Source of the DNA: Streptomyces sp. NBRC 110611
GTDB taxonomy: Bacteria; Actinomycetota; Actinomycetes; Streptomycetales; Streptomycetaceae
DNA: 64,000 bases
NCBI RefSeq assembly: GCF_001590865.1
Contig: NZ_BBUY01000002.1
Coordinates: forward strand, 771,350 to 835,349
Reading direction: 5' to 3'
Shown here: positions 1 to 8,685 of the stretch, one piece after another
How positions within the stretch are numbered: position 1 is the first letter of the stretch
Layout of the letters: each line of letters begins with the position of its first letter
The notes under the pieces: model-generated
Database searches by the model: none
Seen by the model: only the letters and a program-made list of their open reading frames with translations
Told to the model about the DNA's origin: nothing
Position numbers and translations under genes: made by a program

Positions 1-94
1 ATCGCCCCGGTGCGAGATCCAGATGCTTTCGGGGTGCGGTTGGGCCAGACTCCCGTTCGGCATCTGCACCCGCAAACACAAAGGAGTGTTCGTC

Positions 95-535
95 ATGCGG
101 TACATCACTGGGGCGATCGCGCTCGGTACGGCCCTGGTTCTCGGCGCCCTCGCCACCACCGCACAGGCCGTCGCCGCGCCGGCGCAGCCCGGGCGGTCCG
201 GCGGGCTCTACGCGCCGACAGAACTGGTGCTGACCGTCGGTCAGGGCGAAAGCCGCGCGACCGCCACGGTGCAGCGTGCGGTGACGCTCAGCTGCGCGCC
301 GACAGCCACCGGCAGCCACCCGGCCCCGAAGGCCGCCTGTACCCAACTACGCGCGGTATCAGGTGACTTCGACAAGGTGACCAACACGGTGTCGGAGCGC
401 GTGTGCACCAAGGAGTGGGCGCCGATACTGGTCACCGCGGACGGCGTGTGGCAGGGCAAGCGAGTGTCGTACACGTACACCTTCGCCAACGCCTGCACGA
501 TGACCGGCGGCAGCGGCTCGGTCTTCCTGTTCTGA
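95..535 (+). CDS. SSI-family secreted protease inhibitor (P1 = Lys)
   Basis: This 146-aa secreted protein belongs to the Streptomyces subtilisin inhibitor (SSI) family, tight-binding inhibitors of extracellular serine proteases. Residues 1-28 form a signal peptide with a hydrophobic core and an Ala-rich cleavage region. The mature part contains the family's [12 protein letters not shown] strand, the [10 protein letters not shown] strand and a SVF C-terminus. The four cysteines (67, 82, 104, 134) match the two family disulfides. Aligned to SSI, whose reactive bond follows Cys-Pro-Met, the bond here follows Cys104-Thr-Lys106, so P1 is lysine; known family members with basic P1 inhibit trypsin-like enzymes. 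The ATG at 95 follows AAGGAG with 8-nt spacing; an upstream in-frame start at 23 lacks a site and would add a non-signal sequence. Two streptogrisin genes lie just downstream. Confidence 0.93.
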   Translation: MRYITGAIALGTALVLGALATTAQAVAAPAQPGRSGGLYAPTELVLTVGQGESRATATVQRAVTLSCAPTATGSHPAPKAACTQLRAVSGDFDKVTNTVSERVCTKEWAPILVTADGVWQGKRVSYTYTFANACTMTGGSGSVFLF

Positions 536-627
536 CCGCGCCATGGCCGAGGTCTCCGGGCGGCGGACGGTCTCCGGGCATCGGACGGCGATGACCGAAG
601 GCCCCCGCGTACCGCACCGGAGCACGG

Positions 628-666
628 CACCGGCCCCCGGACGTCGCGCCCGTCCGGGGGCCGGTG
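628..666. terminator. Bidirectional intrinsic-type terminator
   Basis: A perfect 16-bp GC stem (arms 628-643 and 651-666) with a 7-nt loop lies between two convergent genes, the SSI inhibitor ending at 535 and the streptogrisin D-like protease ending at 702. No U-tract is needed for such hairpins in Streptomyces. It probably ends both transcripts. Confidence 0.8.
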
Positions 667-701
667 TCACTCGTCATGCGCCGTACGCGTCGCCGGACTC
701 G

Positions 702-1766
702 TCAGCCGATCTCCGCCCCGTAGGCCTGCAGGGCCTCCGGCACCGGCTGGAAGAAGGTCTCGCCGCCGCCGGAGCAGTCACCGCTGCCACCGGAGGTGAG
801 GCCGAGCGCGGACTCGCCGTCGAAGAGCGCACCGCCGCTGTCACCGGGCTCGGCACAGACGTCGGTCTGGATCAGGCCCTCGACGGTGCCCTCCTGGTAG
901 TTGACGGTGGCGTTGAGCGCCTTGACCGACCCGTCGTGCAGCTGGGTGGTGCTGCCGCTGCGCTGCACCTTCTCACCCACCGTGGCCTCCGCGGCCTTGG
1001 TGATCTTCTGAGGGCTGCCGCTGTAGGTGTTGACCTCGCTGGGGTGCGCGGTGTCGCCCGTGTACTTGGCGATGGCGTAGTCGTTACCGGGGAAGCTGGA
1101 TTCCTCGGTGGTCGCGATCTCCTGGCCGCCCTGCTGGTCGGACCAGCTCTTGACGGCGTTGCCGCAGTGACCGGCGGTCAGGAAGTACGGCTGGCCGCCC
1201 TTGACGACGTTGAAGCCGAGCGAACAGCGGGCGCTGTCCCCCCAGATCGCGTCGCCGCCGGCGATGAAGCGCCTGAACTCGCCCTTGGTGCGGCGGAGTT
1301 CGGCCTTGTCGCCCAGGCTCCCCACGACCTTGGTCAGCCGGTCGAGCCGGTCGCCCTCGACCGTGCGGTCGGCGGTGACCACGACCTTGTTGGTCCGCGG
1401 GTCCATGCTCCAGGACGTACCGGGGATGGTCGCCTTCGCCTTCAGAGTCTGCCGGGCCGCGTCGAGCTGGGCCCGGGTGTGGTTGACGATCCGGGCCTCG
1501 GCGCCCTTCGCCCGTACGGTACGGGCCGCCGCCTCGTCGACGACGTTGACCACCAGTTTCCCGGCCCGGGCGTCGTAGAACGCGCCGGCCGTACCGGGGT
1601 CGAGCTGGGACGCCAGGGCCGTCGCCGCGGCCGGCGTCAGCCGGGCCGTCGTGGGGGCCGGAGCCGCGTGGGCGCTGGCGAGGGTGAGGGTTCCGGTGGC
1701 GGCGAGCGCGAGCGCCCCGGCGCCGGCTATCAGGACACGCCGCTTGGGTATACGTCGGTGCTTCAA
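702..1766 (-). CDS. Streptogrisin D-like S1 serine protease precursor
   Basis: A secreted chymotrypsin-fold protease made as a 354-aa preproenzyme. Residues 1-35 are a signal peptide with an Arg-rich n-region. Residues about 36-167 are an alpha-lytic-protease-type prodomain that folds the enzyme and is then removed. The mature enzyme starts near Ile168 (IAGGDAIW). The triad is His200 (LTAGHC), Asp229 (NDY) and Ser310 (GDSGG). The C-terminus (AYGAEIG) and the SDQQGG loop resemble streptogrisin D rather than A or B. The start chosen is TTG at 1766, preceded by GGGAGG at 7 nt; upstream in-frame codons encode no signal-like sequence. It probably degrades external protein, and the adjacent SSI-type inhibitor may control related proteases, although that inhibitor's Lys P1 is not a match for a chymotrypsin-like pocket. 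Confidence 0.92.
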   Translation of the reverse strand: MKHRRIPKRRVLIAGAGALALAATGTLTLASAHAAPAPTTARLTPAAATALASQLDPGTAGAFYDARAGKLVVNVVDEAAARTVRAKGAEARIVNHTRAQLDAARQTLKAKATIPGTSWSMDPRTNKVVVTADRTVEGDRLDRLTKVVGSLGDKAELRRTKGEFRRFIAGGDAIWGDSARCSLGFNVVKGGQPYFLTAGHCGNAVKSWSDQQGGQEIATTEESSFPGNDYAIAKYTGDTAHPSEVNTYSGSPQKITKAAEATVGEKVQRSGSTTQLHDGSVKALNATVNYQEGTVEGLIQTDVCAEPGDSGGALFDGESALGLTSGGSGDCSGGGETFFQPVPEALQAYGAEIG

Positions 1767-2230
1767 CTCAGAGCCTCCCGTGGGGGGAAGGGCCCAGGAC
1801 TGTGGGGAGTCGCGCGGGCCCGGAGAGTGAGTGTTTCGGGACACGGACGAAAGCCGCCCCGTCAGCAGCGCCCGGGGAGTCGCGTCCATGCCAACGTGTG
1901 CTGTCGAGTATTCCCACCCGTCTCACTCGTGCACAAGACCGAATTCCGGTCTCACGTAAGGGACTTCACGCTATCCTCACAGGGCCACCACACCGATATC
2001 CGCGCACACCGGTTCTGAGTGCGGACATCAGAGGGCGTGCGGAGCGGCCGGGGCAGAGCGGTTTGTGACGACCGGAACCGTCCGGAACTGGCCGGAAAAC
2101 GATGCGCCGTACGCACCCGCGGCGACGGGTACGTACGGCGAAGGACACGGTTGACGGCTTGGGCGCACGGCTTACGGCGCACGACTTACGGCTGAGGGAC
2201 TCAGGGACCAGGGACTCAGCGGCCCACGGC
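1767..2230. other. Intergenic region upstream of the streptogrisin D-like gene
   Basis: No credible gene. It should hold the promoter of the protease (minus strand). No -10/-35 pair is convincing. The right-hand end carries short tandem repeats that abut the stop codon of the SPFH gene (listed separately). Confidence 0.5.
2165..2218. repeat. Short tandem repeats at 3' end of SPFH gene
   Basis: Two 14-bp units (gcacggcttacggc at 2165-2178 and gcacgacttacggc at 2179-2192) are followed by a gggactca/gggacca series (2196-2218). They lie 13 nt past the stop codon of the minus-strand SPFH gene. One of several 3'-end repeats in this window. Confidence 0.6.
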
Positions 2231-3217
2231 TCAGGGCAGGTTCTCCACCTTCGGGAGCTCCTCCAGCGCCGGCAGCGGCTCGCTCCCGGCACCCTCGACG
2301 CGCGGCGCCTCGGCAGCGGGCCGCTCCTCGGCACCGGAATGCGCCTCGGCAGGCGGCTGCTCCTCGGCGGCGGCCGGCTCGCCGGAGTCCGCCGAGGCCC
2401 GCGTCAGCCGCTCCCGCGCGGCCGCCGCCTCGGCCAGTTCGGTCTGCGCCTTGGACTCCAGCCCGGAGCGCTCCAGGAACCGCAGCAGCTCCACGGGGAA
2501 GGGCAGGACCAGCGTGGAGTTCTTCTCGGCGGCGACCGCCACCACCGTCTGCAACAGCCGCAGTTGCAGCGCCGCGGGCTGGTCGGACATCGCCGCGGCG
2601 GCCTCGGCCAGCTTCTTCGACGCCTGGAGCTCGGCGTCGGCATTGATCACCCGGGCGCGCCGGTCCCGGGTCGCCTCCGCCTGGCGGGCCATCGACCGCT
2701 TCATGGTCTCCGGCAGCGAGACGTCCTTGATCTCGACCCGGTCGACGTTCACACCCCACCCGATGGCCGGGCTGTCGATCATCAGCGCCAGGCCCTGGTT
2801 GAGCTTCTCCCGGTTGGACAGCAGGTCGTCCAGCTCGCTCTTGCCGATGATCGACCGCAGTGAGGTCTGTGCCATCTGGGAGACCGCGAAGCGGTAGTCC
2901 TCGACGCGGATGATCGCGTCGGCGGCGTCCACGACCTTGAAATAGACCACCGCGTCGACCCGGACCGTGACGTTGTCACGGGTGATGCCTTCCTGCGCGG
3001 GTACCGGCACCGTGACGATCTGCATGTTGACCTTGTGCATCCGGTCGATGGCCGGAATGATCATGGTGAAGCCGGGCCCCCGCACCGCCGAGCGCAGCCG
3101 CCCCAGCCGGAGCACCACACCGCGTTCGTACTGCTTGACCACGCGGGCCGCCGCCATGAGGTACACGGCGCCGGCGAATCCCAGCCCCACCGCGGCCTGC
3201 ACCAGTTCTTCGACCAT
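2231..3217 (-). CDS. SPFH/Band-7 (stomatin/slipin-like) membrane protein
   Basis: A 328-aa prohibitin/stomatin-type protein. One N-terminal membrane segment (about residues 7-24) is followed by the slipin signature region VVKQYERGVVLRLG and PGFTMIIP, then a complete SPFH domain (to about 200) with the YFKVVDAADAI and TSLRSIIGKSELDDLL motifs. A helical coiled-coil segment follows (MARQAEATRDRRARV, then AEAAAAMSDQPAALQLR). The last 80 residues are a low-complexity Ala/Glu/Pro tail. Family members assemble into large membrane-microdomain oligomers, often with proteases; a partner NfeD protease is not next door here. The start is ATG at 3217 (or the adjacent GTG at 3220). An extended frame further upstream would run into a simple repeat and is rejected. 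Confidence 0.9.
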   Translation of the reverse strand: MVEELVQAAVGLGFAGAVYLMAAARVVKQYERGVVLRLGRLRSAVRGPGFTMIIPAIDRMHKVNMQIVTVPVPAQEGITRDNVTVRVDAVVYFKVVDAADAIIRVEDYRFAVSQMAQTSLRSIIGKSELDDLLSNREKLNQGLALMIDSPAIGWGVNVDRVEIKDVSLPETMKRSMARQAEATRDRRARVINADAELQASKKLAEAAAAMSDQPAALQLRLLQTVVAVAAEKNSTLVLPFPVELLRFLERSGLESKAQTELAEAAAARERLTRASADSGEPAAAEEQPPAEAHSGAEERPAAEAPRVEGAGSEPLPALEELPKVENLP

Positions 3218-3346
3218 CACGGCCCCCTGATGTGTGCCGTATGCCGTCCGAATGCCGTCCGAAACGGGCCGCTTCCCATGGTAATGCCCGGTCCGGAGAG
3301 GGGGCGAGGCTCGCGGCGGGCACGGCCCGGGCCCCGGTCCGGGGCC

Positions 3347-3442
3347 GGTTCCGGGTCCGGTTCCGGGTCCGGTTCCGGGTCCGGTTCCGGGTCCGGTTCC
3401 GGGTCCGGTTCCGGGTCCGGTTCCGGGTCCGGTTCCGGGTCC
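3347..3442. repeat. 12-bp minisatellite, 8 exact copies
   Basis: Eight perfect head-to-tail copies of ggttccgggtcc fill the gap between the SPFH gene and the streptogrisin B-like gene. Because the unit is a multiple of three, it stays open in all frames and creates false Gly-Ser or Gly-Thr-Gly-Pro coding frames. It sits just past the presumed terminator of the upstream protease gene. Confidence 0.95.
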
Positions 3443-3450
3443 GGCGGAAC

Positions 3451-3467
3451 GCGGGGCCACGCCCCGC
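3451..3467 (-). terminator. Possible terminator of streptogrisin B-like gene
   Basis: A 7-bp perfect GC stem (gcggggc/gccccgc) with a 3-nt loop lies 84 nt past the stop of the minus-strand protease, next to the minisatellite. It has no U-tract, so the call is tentative. Confidence 0.4.
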
Positions 3468-3550
3468 CGGACCCGGACCCGGGGTGCCGGCGGGACGTCC
3501 GTACACAGATCAGCCGGTCGGCGCCGGCAGTGCCGGTGGAGCCGGCAGCG

Positions 3551-4450
3551 TCAGTAGACGCTCACGCCGTACCGGTCGAGCGCCTCGGTGACGGGCTGGA
3601 AGAAGGTGGTGCCGCCGGACCTGCAGTCGCCGCTGCCGCCGGAGGTGAGGCCCAGCGCCGTGGTCCCCGAGTAGAGGGGGCCGCCGCTGTCGCCGGGTTC
3701 GGCGCAGACGGTGGTCTGGATGAGTCCGCGGACGATGTCGCCGTTGCCGTAGTTGACGGTGGCGTTCAGGCCGGTGACCCGGCCGCTGTGGGTACCGGTG
3801 GTGGAGCCGCGGCGGGTGACGTTCTGGCCGACGCTCGGGGTGGCGGCGCTGGTGATGTCCTGGCTGCCGACGGTGCCCGGATGGTCGGTCGAGCCGGTGT
3901 ACTGGACGATGCCGTAGTCGTCGCCCGGGAAGCTGCTGCCGACGGTCCTGCCGAGCGAGCTCCCGGAGCTGGTGGTCCAGGGCGGGCTGCCGTCGGTGCA
4001 GTGACCGGCCGTCAGGAAGTAATAGGTGTCGCCCTTGCGGACGTTGAAGCCCAGTGAGCAGCGCCAGCTGGGGGCGTGGATGGGGTCGCCGCCGGAGATG
4101 TACTTGCGGAGGGTGCCCGCGGTCCGTTCGATGCGGATCGCGGCGGCGTTGCCGCCCGCGGCCCGCCGGATCCTGGCGATCTCCTCCTGGCTGACGGTGC
4201 GGTCGGCGGTGACGACCAGGGTGCGGGTGGCGTCGTCGACCCGCCAGGCGGTACCGGCGACGTCCGCGGCGCGTACCGCGTCACCGGCGGCCGACAGCCG
4301 GTCCGCGCCGAACTGCTGCGCGGGGGCGGGGTTCTGGGCACCGGCCGCGGGGACGGCGAGGGCCCCGATGGCCACTATTCCGGACGCGACGGCGAGCAGC
4401 CGGACGCGTCTGGGGACGCCACTGCGGGGGGTGGTGCGCTCGTTCCTCAC
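3551..4450 (-). CDS. sprB: Streptogrisin B-like S1 serine protease precursor
   Basis: A 299-aa secreted protease precursor, the same length as remembered for S. griseus protease B. A signal peptide (about 1-38) is followed by a short prodomain (about 39-117) and a mature enzyme starting near Ile118 (ISGGD). The triad is His150 (LTAGHC), Asp178 (DDYG) and Ser255 (GDSGG). Long family blocks are present: [53 protein letters not shown] and the YGVSVY end. The GTG start at 4450 is preceded by GGAGG with 6-nt spacing. It shares domain order with the streptogrisin D-like gene 1.8 kb away, so the pair are likely duplicated paralogues. The product should be a broad chymotrypsin-like enzyme. Confidence 0.92.
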   Translation of the reverse strand: MRNERTTPRSGVPRRVRLLAVASGIVAIGALAVPAAGAQNPAPAQQFGADRLSAAGDAVRAADVAGTAWRVDDATRTLVVTADRTVSQEEIARIRRAAGGNAAAIRIERTAGTLRKYISGGDPIHAPSWRCSLGFNVRKGDTYYFLTAGHCTDGSPPWTTSSGSSLGRTVGSSFPGDDYGIVQYTGSTDHPGTVGSQDITSAATPSVGQNVTRRGSTTGTHSGRVTGLNATVNYGNGDIVRGLIQTTVCAEPGDSGGPLYSGTTALGLTSGGSGDCRSGGTTFFQPVTEALDRYGVSVY

Positions 4451-4934
4451 TGATTCCTCCGAGGGGATCGGGGGCCGCGGGTGAGCGGCCCGGTGAGGCG
4501 CAGCCGAAGGGCACGGAAATCCGCACATTTGTTTTTGCGTGCCCCTGACAAGCGCGCTGAGCGGAGTTTCGGGTGCGGCACCCCCGGGGCGCAAGAGGTC
4601 GTCACGTACGTATCGCGCGGACACCCCCGGCACCCGGCACCCCTCGGCACCCCCGGCATCCCCCGGCACCTCCCCGGACACCCCCCCCGCACCGGCGCCG
4701 GTAGCGGCACCGGCACGGACAGCGACCCCGGAATCGGTACCGAATGTGATCGGCTTCGCACGCTTCGTATCGTCAGTTGCCTTGTGGGGCGCGGAAGGTG
4801 CTGGTGTGCCACCCTCTTTGCACCAGATGTGTCACGAACCCCCCGTGCGGCGGCTATCCACTTGGCACACCCTCGGCCTCATGGACGACGATAGGGGGCG
4901 TACACACAGACACCGCGGGTGAGAGGAGGCGTCA
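4451..4934. other. Divergent intergenic region, protease / SepF-like gene
   Basis: Holds the divergent promoters for the streptogrisin B-like gene and the SepF-like gene. A TTGTCA on the minus strand near 4550 is a possible -35 for the protease, but no good -10 lies at the right distance. Positions about 4621-4690 are a run of degenerate cccccggcac-type repeats. No gene seen. Confidence 0.45.
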
Positions 4935-5387
4935 ATGGGATCGGTACGCAAGGCGAGCGCCTGGCTTGGCCTCGTCGACGACAGTGACGACGAGCGCTAC
5001 TACGACGACGACTACGCCGAGGGACCCGGTGCCGGTGGCCAGGGCGGCAGCAATCCCTGGGTGACCGACCCGCGGGTCCGGGTCGCCGACGAAACCGCCC
5101 AGGACCAGGGCACCCGCATCGCCACGGTCACTCCGGAGAGCTTCCGGGACGCCCGCGGCATCGGCGAGCTGTTCCGGGACGGCGTCCCGGTGATCGTCAA
5201 CCTGACGTCCATGGAACCCGCCGACGCCAAGCGGGTGGTGGATTTCGCGGCCGGTCTGACCTTCGGCCTGCGCGGGTCGATCGAACGGGTCGCCACCCGC
5301 GTGTTCCTGCTCACCCCCGCCGACTACCAGGTGTTCAGCGGCGAGAGCCGCGGCCACCGCAACGGGGGCTTCTTCAACCAGAGTTGA
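4935..5387 (+). CDS. SepF-like cell-division protein
   Basis: A 150-aa member of the SepF/DUF552 family, whose classic member anchors FtsZ to the membrane. The N-terminus ([16 protein letters not shown]) resembles the SepF amphipathic anchor, and is followed by an acidic, Tyr-rich linker ([10 protein letters not shown]). The globular SepF core covers about residues 60-142, with the [19 protein letters not shown] and [11 protein letters not shown] motifs. Streptomyces carry a main SepF in the division cluster plus SepF-like paralogues; the lack of ftsZ or ylmE neighbours says this is a paralogue. The ATG is preceded by GAGGAGG at 7-8 nt. In Streptomyces such paralogues influence Z-ring placement, but the sequence alone cannot assign which one this is. 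Confidence 0.9.
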   Translation: MGSVRKASAWLGLVDDSDDERYYDDDYAEGPGAGGQGGSNPWVTDPRVRVADETAQDQGTRIATVTPESFRDARGIGELFRDGVPVIVNLTSMEPADAKRVVDFAAGLTFGLRGSIERVATRVFLLTPADYQVFSGESRGHRNGGFFNQS

Positions 5388-5413
5388 GCACGGGGCGAGA
5401 TCCTTCGGCCGGA

Positions 5414-5443
5414 GGCCGGAGGACCGGGGGCCGGAGGACCAGG
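5414..5443. repeat. 15-bp tandem duplication between convergent genes
   Basis: Two copies of ggccggaggaccggg (5414-5428, 5429-5443; one mismatch) plus a degenerate third unit lie in the 84-nt gap between the convergent SepF-like and acyl-CoA dehydrogenase genes. Confidence 0.7.
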
Positions 5444-5471
5444 GGTCGGGGCCGGGGAGCCGGGGGGCCGT

Positions 5472-6677
5472 CTACCGGAAGGCGTCCAGCCCGGTGAGCG
5501 CCTTGCCGAGCACCAGCTGGTGCATCTCGACGGTGCCCTCGTAGGTGAGCACCGATTCGAGGTTCGTCGCATGCCGCATCACGGGGTACTCCAGCGAGAT
5601 CCCGTTGGCGCCGAGAATCGTCCGGGCCGTGCGGCAGATCTCGATCGCCTCCCGTACGTTGTTCAGCTTGCCGAAGCTGACCTGCTCGGGGCGCAGCCGC
5701 CCCGCGTCCATCCGCCGCCCCAGATGGTGGGCGAGCAGGATGCCCTTGTGCAGTTCGACGGCCATGTCGGCGAGCTTGGCCTGGGTGAGCTGGAAGCCGC
5801 CGATGGGGCGGCCGAACTGTTCGCGGGTCCGCGCGTACTCCAGCGCCGACTCGAAGGCGGCGCGCGCCGCGCCCATGGAGCCCCAGACGATGCCGTAGCG
5901 GGCGTGGCTCAGACAGCTGAGCGGGCCGCGCAGGCCGGTGGCACCGGGGAGCACCGCATCGGCCGGCAGCCGTACGTCGTCCATGACGAGTTCGCTGGTC
6001 ACCGAGGCGCGCAGGGACCATTTGTGCTTGATCTCGGGGGCCGAGAACCCCGGAGAGCCGGTGGGGACGGCGAAGCCTCGGATGCCCTCGTCCGTACGGG
6101 CCCAGACCACCGCCACCCCGGCCACCGAGCCGTTGGTGATCCACATCTTGCGGCCGTTGAGCACCCAGTCCGAGCCGTCCCGCTTGGCGTAGGTCCGCAT
6201 CCCGGCGGGGTCCGAGCCATGGTCCGGCTCGGTCAGCCCGAAGCAGCCGATGACCTCGCCGGCCGCCATCGCGGGCAGCCACCGCTGCTTCTGCTCCTCG
6301 GAGCCGAAGCGCCAGATCGCGTACATGGCGAGCGACCCCTGGACGGAGACCAGCGAGCGGATACCGGAGTCGGCGGCCTCCAGTTCCAGGCAGGCCAGGC
6401 CGTACTGGACGGCGGAGGCGCCGGCACAGCCGTATCCGGTGAGGGACATGCCGAGCGCGCCGATCGAGCCGAGTTCGCGGGTGAGTTCGCGGAGGGCGGG
6501 CAGCTCGCCGGCCTCGTACCACTCGGCGATATGCGGCAGGACGCGGTCGGCGGCCCACTGGCGGAGGGTGTCGCGGACCGCGCGGTCCTCGTCGGTGAGC
6601 AGATCGTCGGTGCCCAGCGGGTCGCCGGGGTCGAACGGCGGGAGCGTCGGGGAAGCTGAGGACGGCGTGGCGGACAT
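5472..6677 (-). CDS. Acyl-CoA dehydrogenase, glutaryl-CoA dehydrogenase-like
   Basis: A 401-aa FAD-dependent acyl-CoA dehydrogenase. The N-terminal helical domain is followed by the FAD/substrate signature CFGLTEPDHGSDPAGM, the second signature region KMWITNGSVA, and the C-terminal helical domain with EYARTREQFGRPIG. The catalytic base is the Glu of TYEGTVEMHQLVLGKAL near the C-terminus. This YEGT context and the GKALTGLDAF ending resemble glutaryl-CoA dehydrogenases (lysine/tryptophan breakdown) more than straight-chain enzymes, but substrate is inferred. The start ATG at 6677 follows GGAGG; an upstream in-frame start at 6710 has no site. It is monocistronic, convergent with the SepF-like gene. 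Confidence 0.9.
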   Translation of the reverse strand: MSATPSSASPTLPPFDPGDPLGTDDLLTDEDRAVRDTLRQWAADRVLPHIAEWYEAGELPALRELTRELGSIGALGMSLTGYGCAGASAVQYGLACLELEAADSGIRSLVSVQGSLAMYAIWRFGSEEQKQRWLPAMAAGEVIGCFGLTEPDHGSDPAGMRTYAKRDGSDWVLNGRKMWITNGSVAGVAVVWARTDEGIRGFAVPTGSPGFSAPEIKHKWSLRASVTSELVMDDVRLPADAVLPGATGLRGPLSCLSHARYGIVWGSMGAARAAFESALEYARTREQFGRPIGGFQLTQAKLADMAVELHKGILLAHHLGRRMDAGRLRPEQVSFGKLNNVREAIEICRTARTILGANGISLEYPVMRHATNLESVLTYEGTVEMHQLVLGKALTGLDAFR

Positions 6678-6805
6678 GGCGGGCCTCCGGCGGGTCAGCG
6701 CTCGCAACAAAAACTAGCAGTGGTAGTTACGTGCGTCCGACGGTACGGCCCGGGGTGCCGCGCGGCAAGGGTCACCGCCGCGCGGCGCTCCCGCGTCCGT
6801 GCGGC

Positions 6806-8461
6806 TCAGGGGCGGGAGCAGGAGCTCGCCGGGGCGGGCTCGCCGCCGGCCGGTCCGGCGCCCGGCGCGGCGCTCCCGCCGGTGGCGGGCTCGCCCTCGG
6901 CGCGCTCCGTGGACTCCGCGGCCCGGCGCGGCAGCCGCAGCGCGATCGCCGCGCCGACCAGCAGCAGGACGGCGCTGGAGATCAGGGTGATGTGCAGCCC
7001 GCGGACGAAAGAGTCACGGGCAGCCTCCCGCAGCACGTCCCGGGCGGCGCCGTGCAGGCCGGCGGCCACTTTGTAGGCCTCGCCGAGCGAGTGCGCGGCC
7101 GCTTCGGAGGCCCTGGCGGGGACCCCGGCGACCTGCGCCAGACCGGGCGCGTAGGCGGCGTTCATGACGCTGCCGAGCAGGGCGACGCCGATGCCGGCAC
7201 CGAGCTGGTAGGAGGTCTCGCCGAGGGCGGCGGCGCCGCCGGACTGCTCCGCGGGGGCCTCGCTGAGCATCGACTCGTACGCGCCGAACAGCGTGGACTG
7301 GAAGCCGAAGCCGAGCAGGACGAAACCGCCGGCCAGCAGCCAGGGCTGGTCGTGGTCGCTCATCGCGGTCAGGGTGAGCACCGCGATGGCGGTCAGCACG
7401 AAACCGAGCGAGACCATGGCGCGCGGGCCGAGGACGTGCAGCATCTTCGAGCCGGTGAGCCCGGCGGCCATCGCCGAGAAGACCAGCGGCAGCATCCGCA
7501 CGCCGGTCTGCAGCGGGCTGAGCCCCAGGACGAGCTGGAGGTACTGGACGGCGATCAGCTGGAGGCCCACCAGGGCGAGCATGGCCAGCACGATGCAGCC
7601 GACGGAGGTGCCGAAGGCGGGGCGGGCGAACAGCCGCATATCGATCAGCGGGTGCGCGCGCCGGCGCTGGCGGCGTACGAAGACGATCAGCAGGACGGTA
7701 CCGAGGACGATGGGGAGCAGCGTGGTCGGGCCGATCACCGCGGCGCCGCTGCCGATCCGCTTGACGCCCAGGACGATGCCCAGCACACCGAGCGAGGCGA
7801 CGACCGCGCCGGTCACGTCCCAGGGGCCGTTGCGCTCACCGCGCGACTCCGGCAGCAGCCAGCGCCCCACCAGCAGCATCACGGTCATCATCGGGATGTT
7901 GATCAGGAAGACCGAGCCCCACCAGAAGTTCTCGACGAGGAAGCCGCCGAGGACCGGGCCGACCGCCGCGCCGACCGCGGCCACCGCGCTCCACACACCG
8001 ATGGCGACCGCGCGCTCCCGCCGGTCGGGGAAGACCTGGCGCAGAATCGACAGCGTCGCGGGCATGATCATCGCGCCGCCGATGCCGAGCAGGGCCCGGG
8101 CGACCATCAGGATCTGGGGGTTGGGCGCGAGCGCCGCGATGGCCGAGGCCAGACCGAACAGGCCGTAGCCGAGGAGGAGGACCCGGCGGCGGCCGACGCG
8201 GTCGCCGAGGGTGCCGAAGAGGATCAGCAGCGACGCCGCGATCAGCGGATAGACGTCGACGATCCAGAGCAGCTCCACCGGTCCCGGCCGCAGGTCCTCG
8301 GTGACCGAGGGCACGGCGACGTACAGGATCGTGGTGTCCAGCGCGACGAAGAGCAGGCTGACGCAGAGCACGATCAGCACGGTCCAGCGGTTCGCACCGC
8401 CGCCTGAAAGCCGGGCAACACCAGCCGTCCGTTCACTGCCGGACGCGGTCGTCCCGGACAT
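6806..8461 (-). CDS. MFS drug exporter, DHA2 (14-TM) family
   Basis: A 551-aa major-facilitator exporter with about 14 predicted membrane segments. The DHA2 motifs are visible: LDTTILYVAVPSV in TM1 (motif D), GTLGDRVGRRRVLLLG between TM2 and TM3 (motif A) and AAVGPVLGGFLVE in TM5 (motif C). It resembles SmvA/LfrA-type proton antiporters for quaternary ammonium compounds and dyes. The C-terminal 45 residues are a Gly/Ala/Pro-rich cytoplasmic tail. The ATG follows CTGGAGG at 7 nt. No TetR or MarR regulator is adjacent, unlike many such exporters, so neither regulation nor substrate can be read from the neighbourhood. Confidence 0.88.
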   Translation of the reverse strand: MSGTTASGSERTAGVARLSGGGANRWTVLIVLCVSLLFVALDTTILYVAVPSVTEDLRPGPVELLWIVDVYPLIAASLLILFGTLGDRVGRRRVLLLGYGLFGLASAIAALAPNPQILMVARALLGIGGAMIMPATLSILRQVFPDRRERAVAIGVWSAVAAVGAAVGPVLGGFLVENFWWGSVFLINIPMMTVMLLVGRWLLPESRGERNGPWDVTGAVVASLGVLGIVLGVKRIGSGAAVIGPTTLLPIVLGTVLLIVFVRRQRRRAHPLIDMRLFARPAFGTSVGCIVLAMLALVGLQLIAVQYLQLVLGLSPLQTGVRMLPLVFSAMAAGLTGSKMLHVLGPRAMVSLGFVLTAIAVLTLTAMSDHDQPWLLAGGFVLLGFGFQSTLFGAYESMLSEAPAEQSGGAAALGETSYQLGAGIGVALLGSVMNAAYAPGLAQVAGVPARASEAAAHSLGEAYKVAAGLHGAARDVLREAARDSFVRGLHITLISSAVLLLVGAAIALRLPRRAAESTERAEGEPATGGSAAPGAGPAGGEPAPASSCSRP

Positions 8462-8685
8462 GCAGCACCTCCAGTCATGCTCTCGCGGCCACGGATCAGG
8501 GCGCGAAAAAACGCCCCGGTCGAACCGGTGGCACGGGCGAGTTTGAGTCGTCAGACTACGCGAGTCCCCGGGAGGCCCGCGTGGCTCACCTCACGATGAG
8601 ACGCGCATCGCAGCGTCGTACGTTCCCGCGCCCCGAGGCGTCCGGCGTTCTTCGGCCACCTGGTCCATCGTCGATAATCGTCCGG

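Noticed and set aside
543..2018. Large plus-strand open frames opposite the streptogrisin D gene (and similar frames opposite most genes)
   Set aside because: They mirror a well-supported gene on the other strand, lack ribosome-binding sites and give low-complexity Arg/Ala/Pro proteins, as expected from GC-rich third positions.
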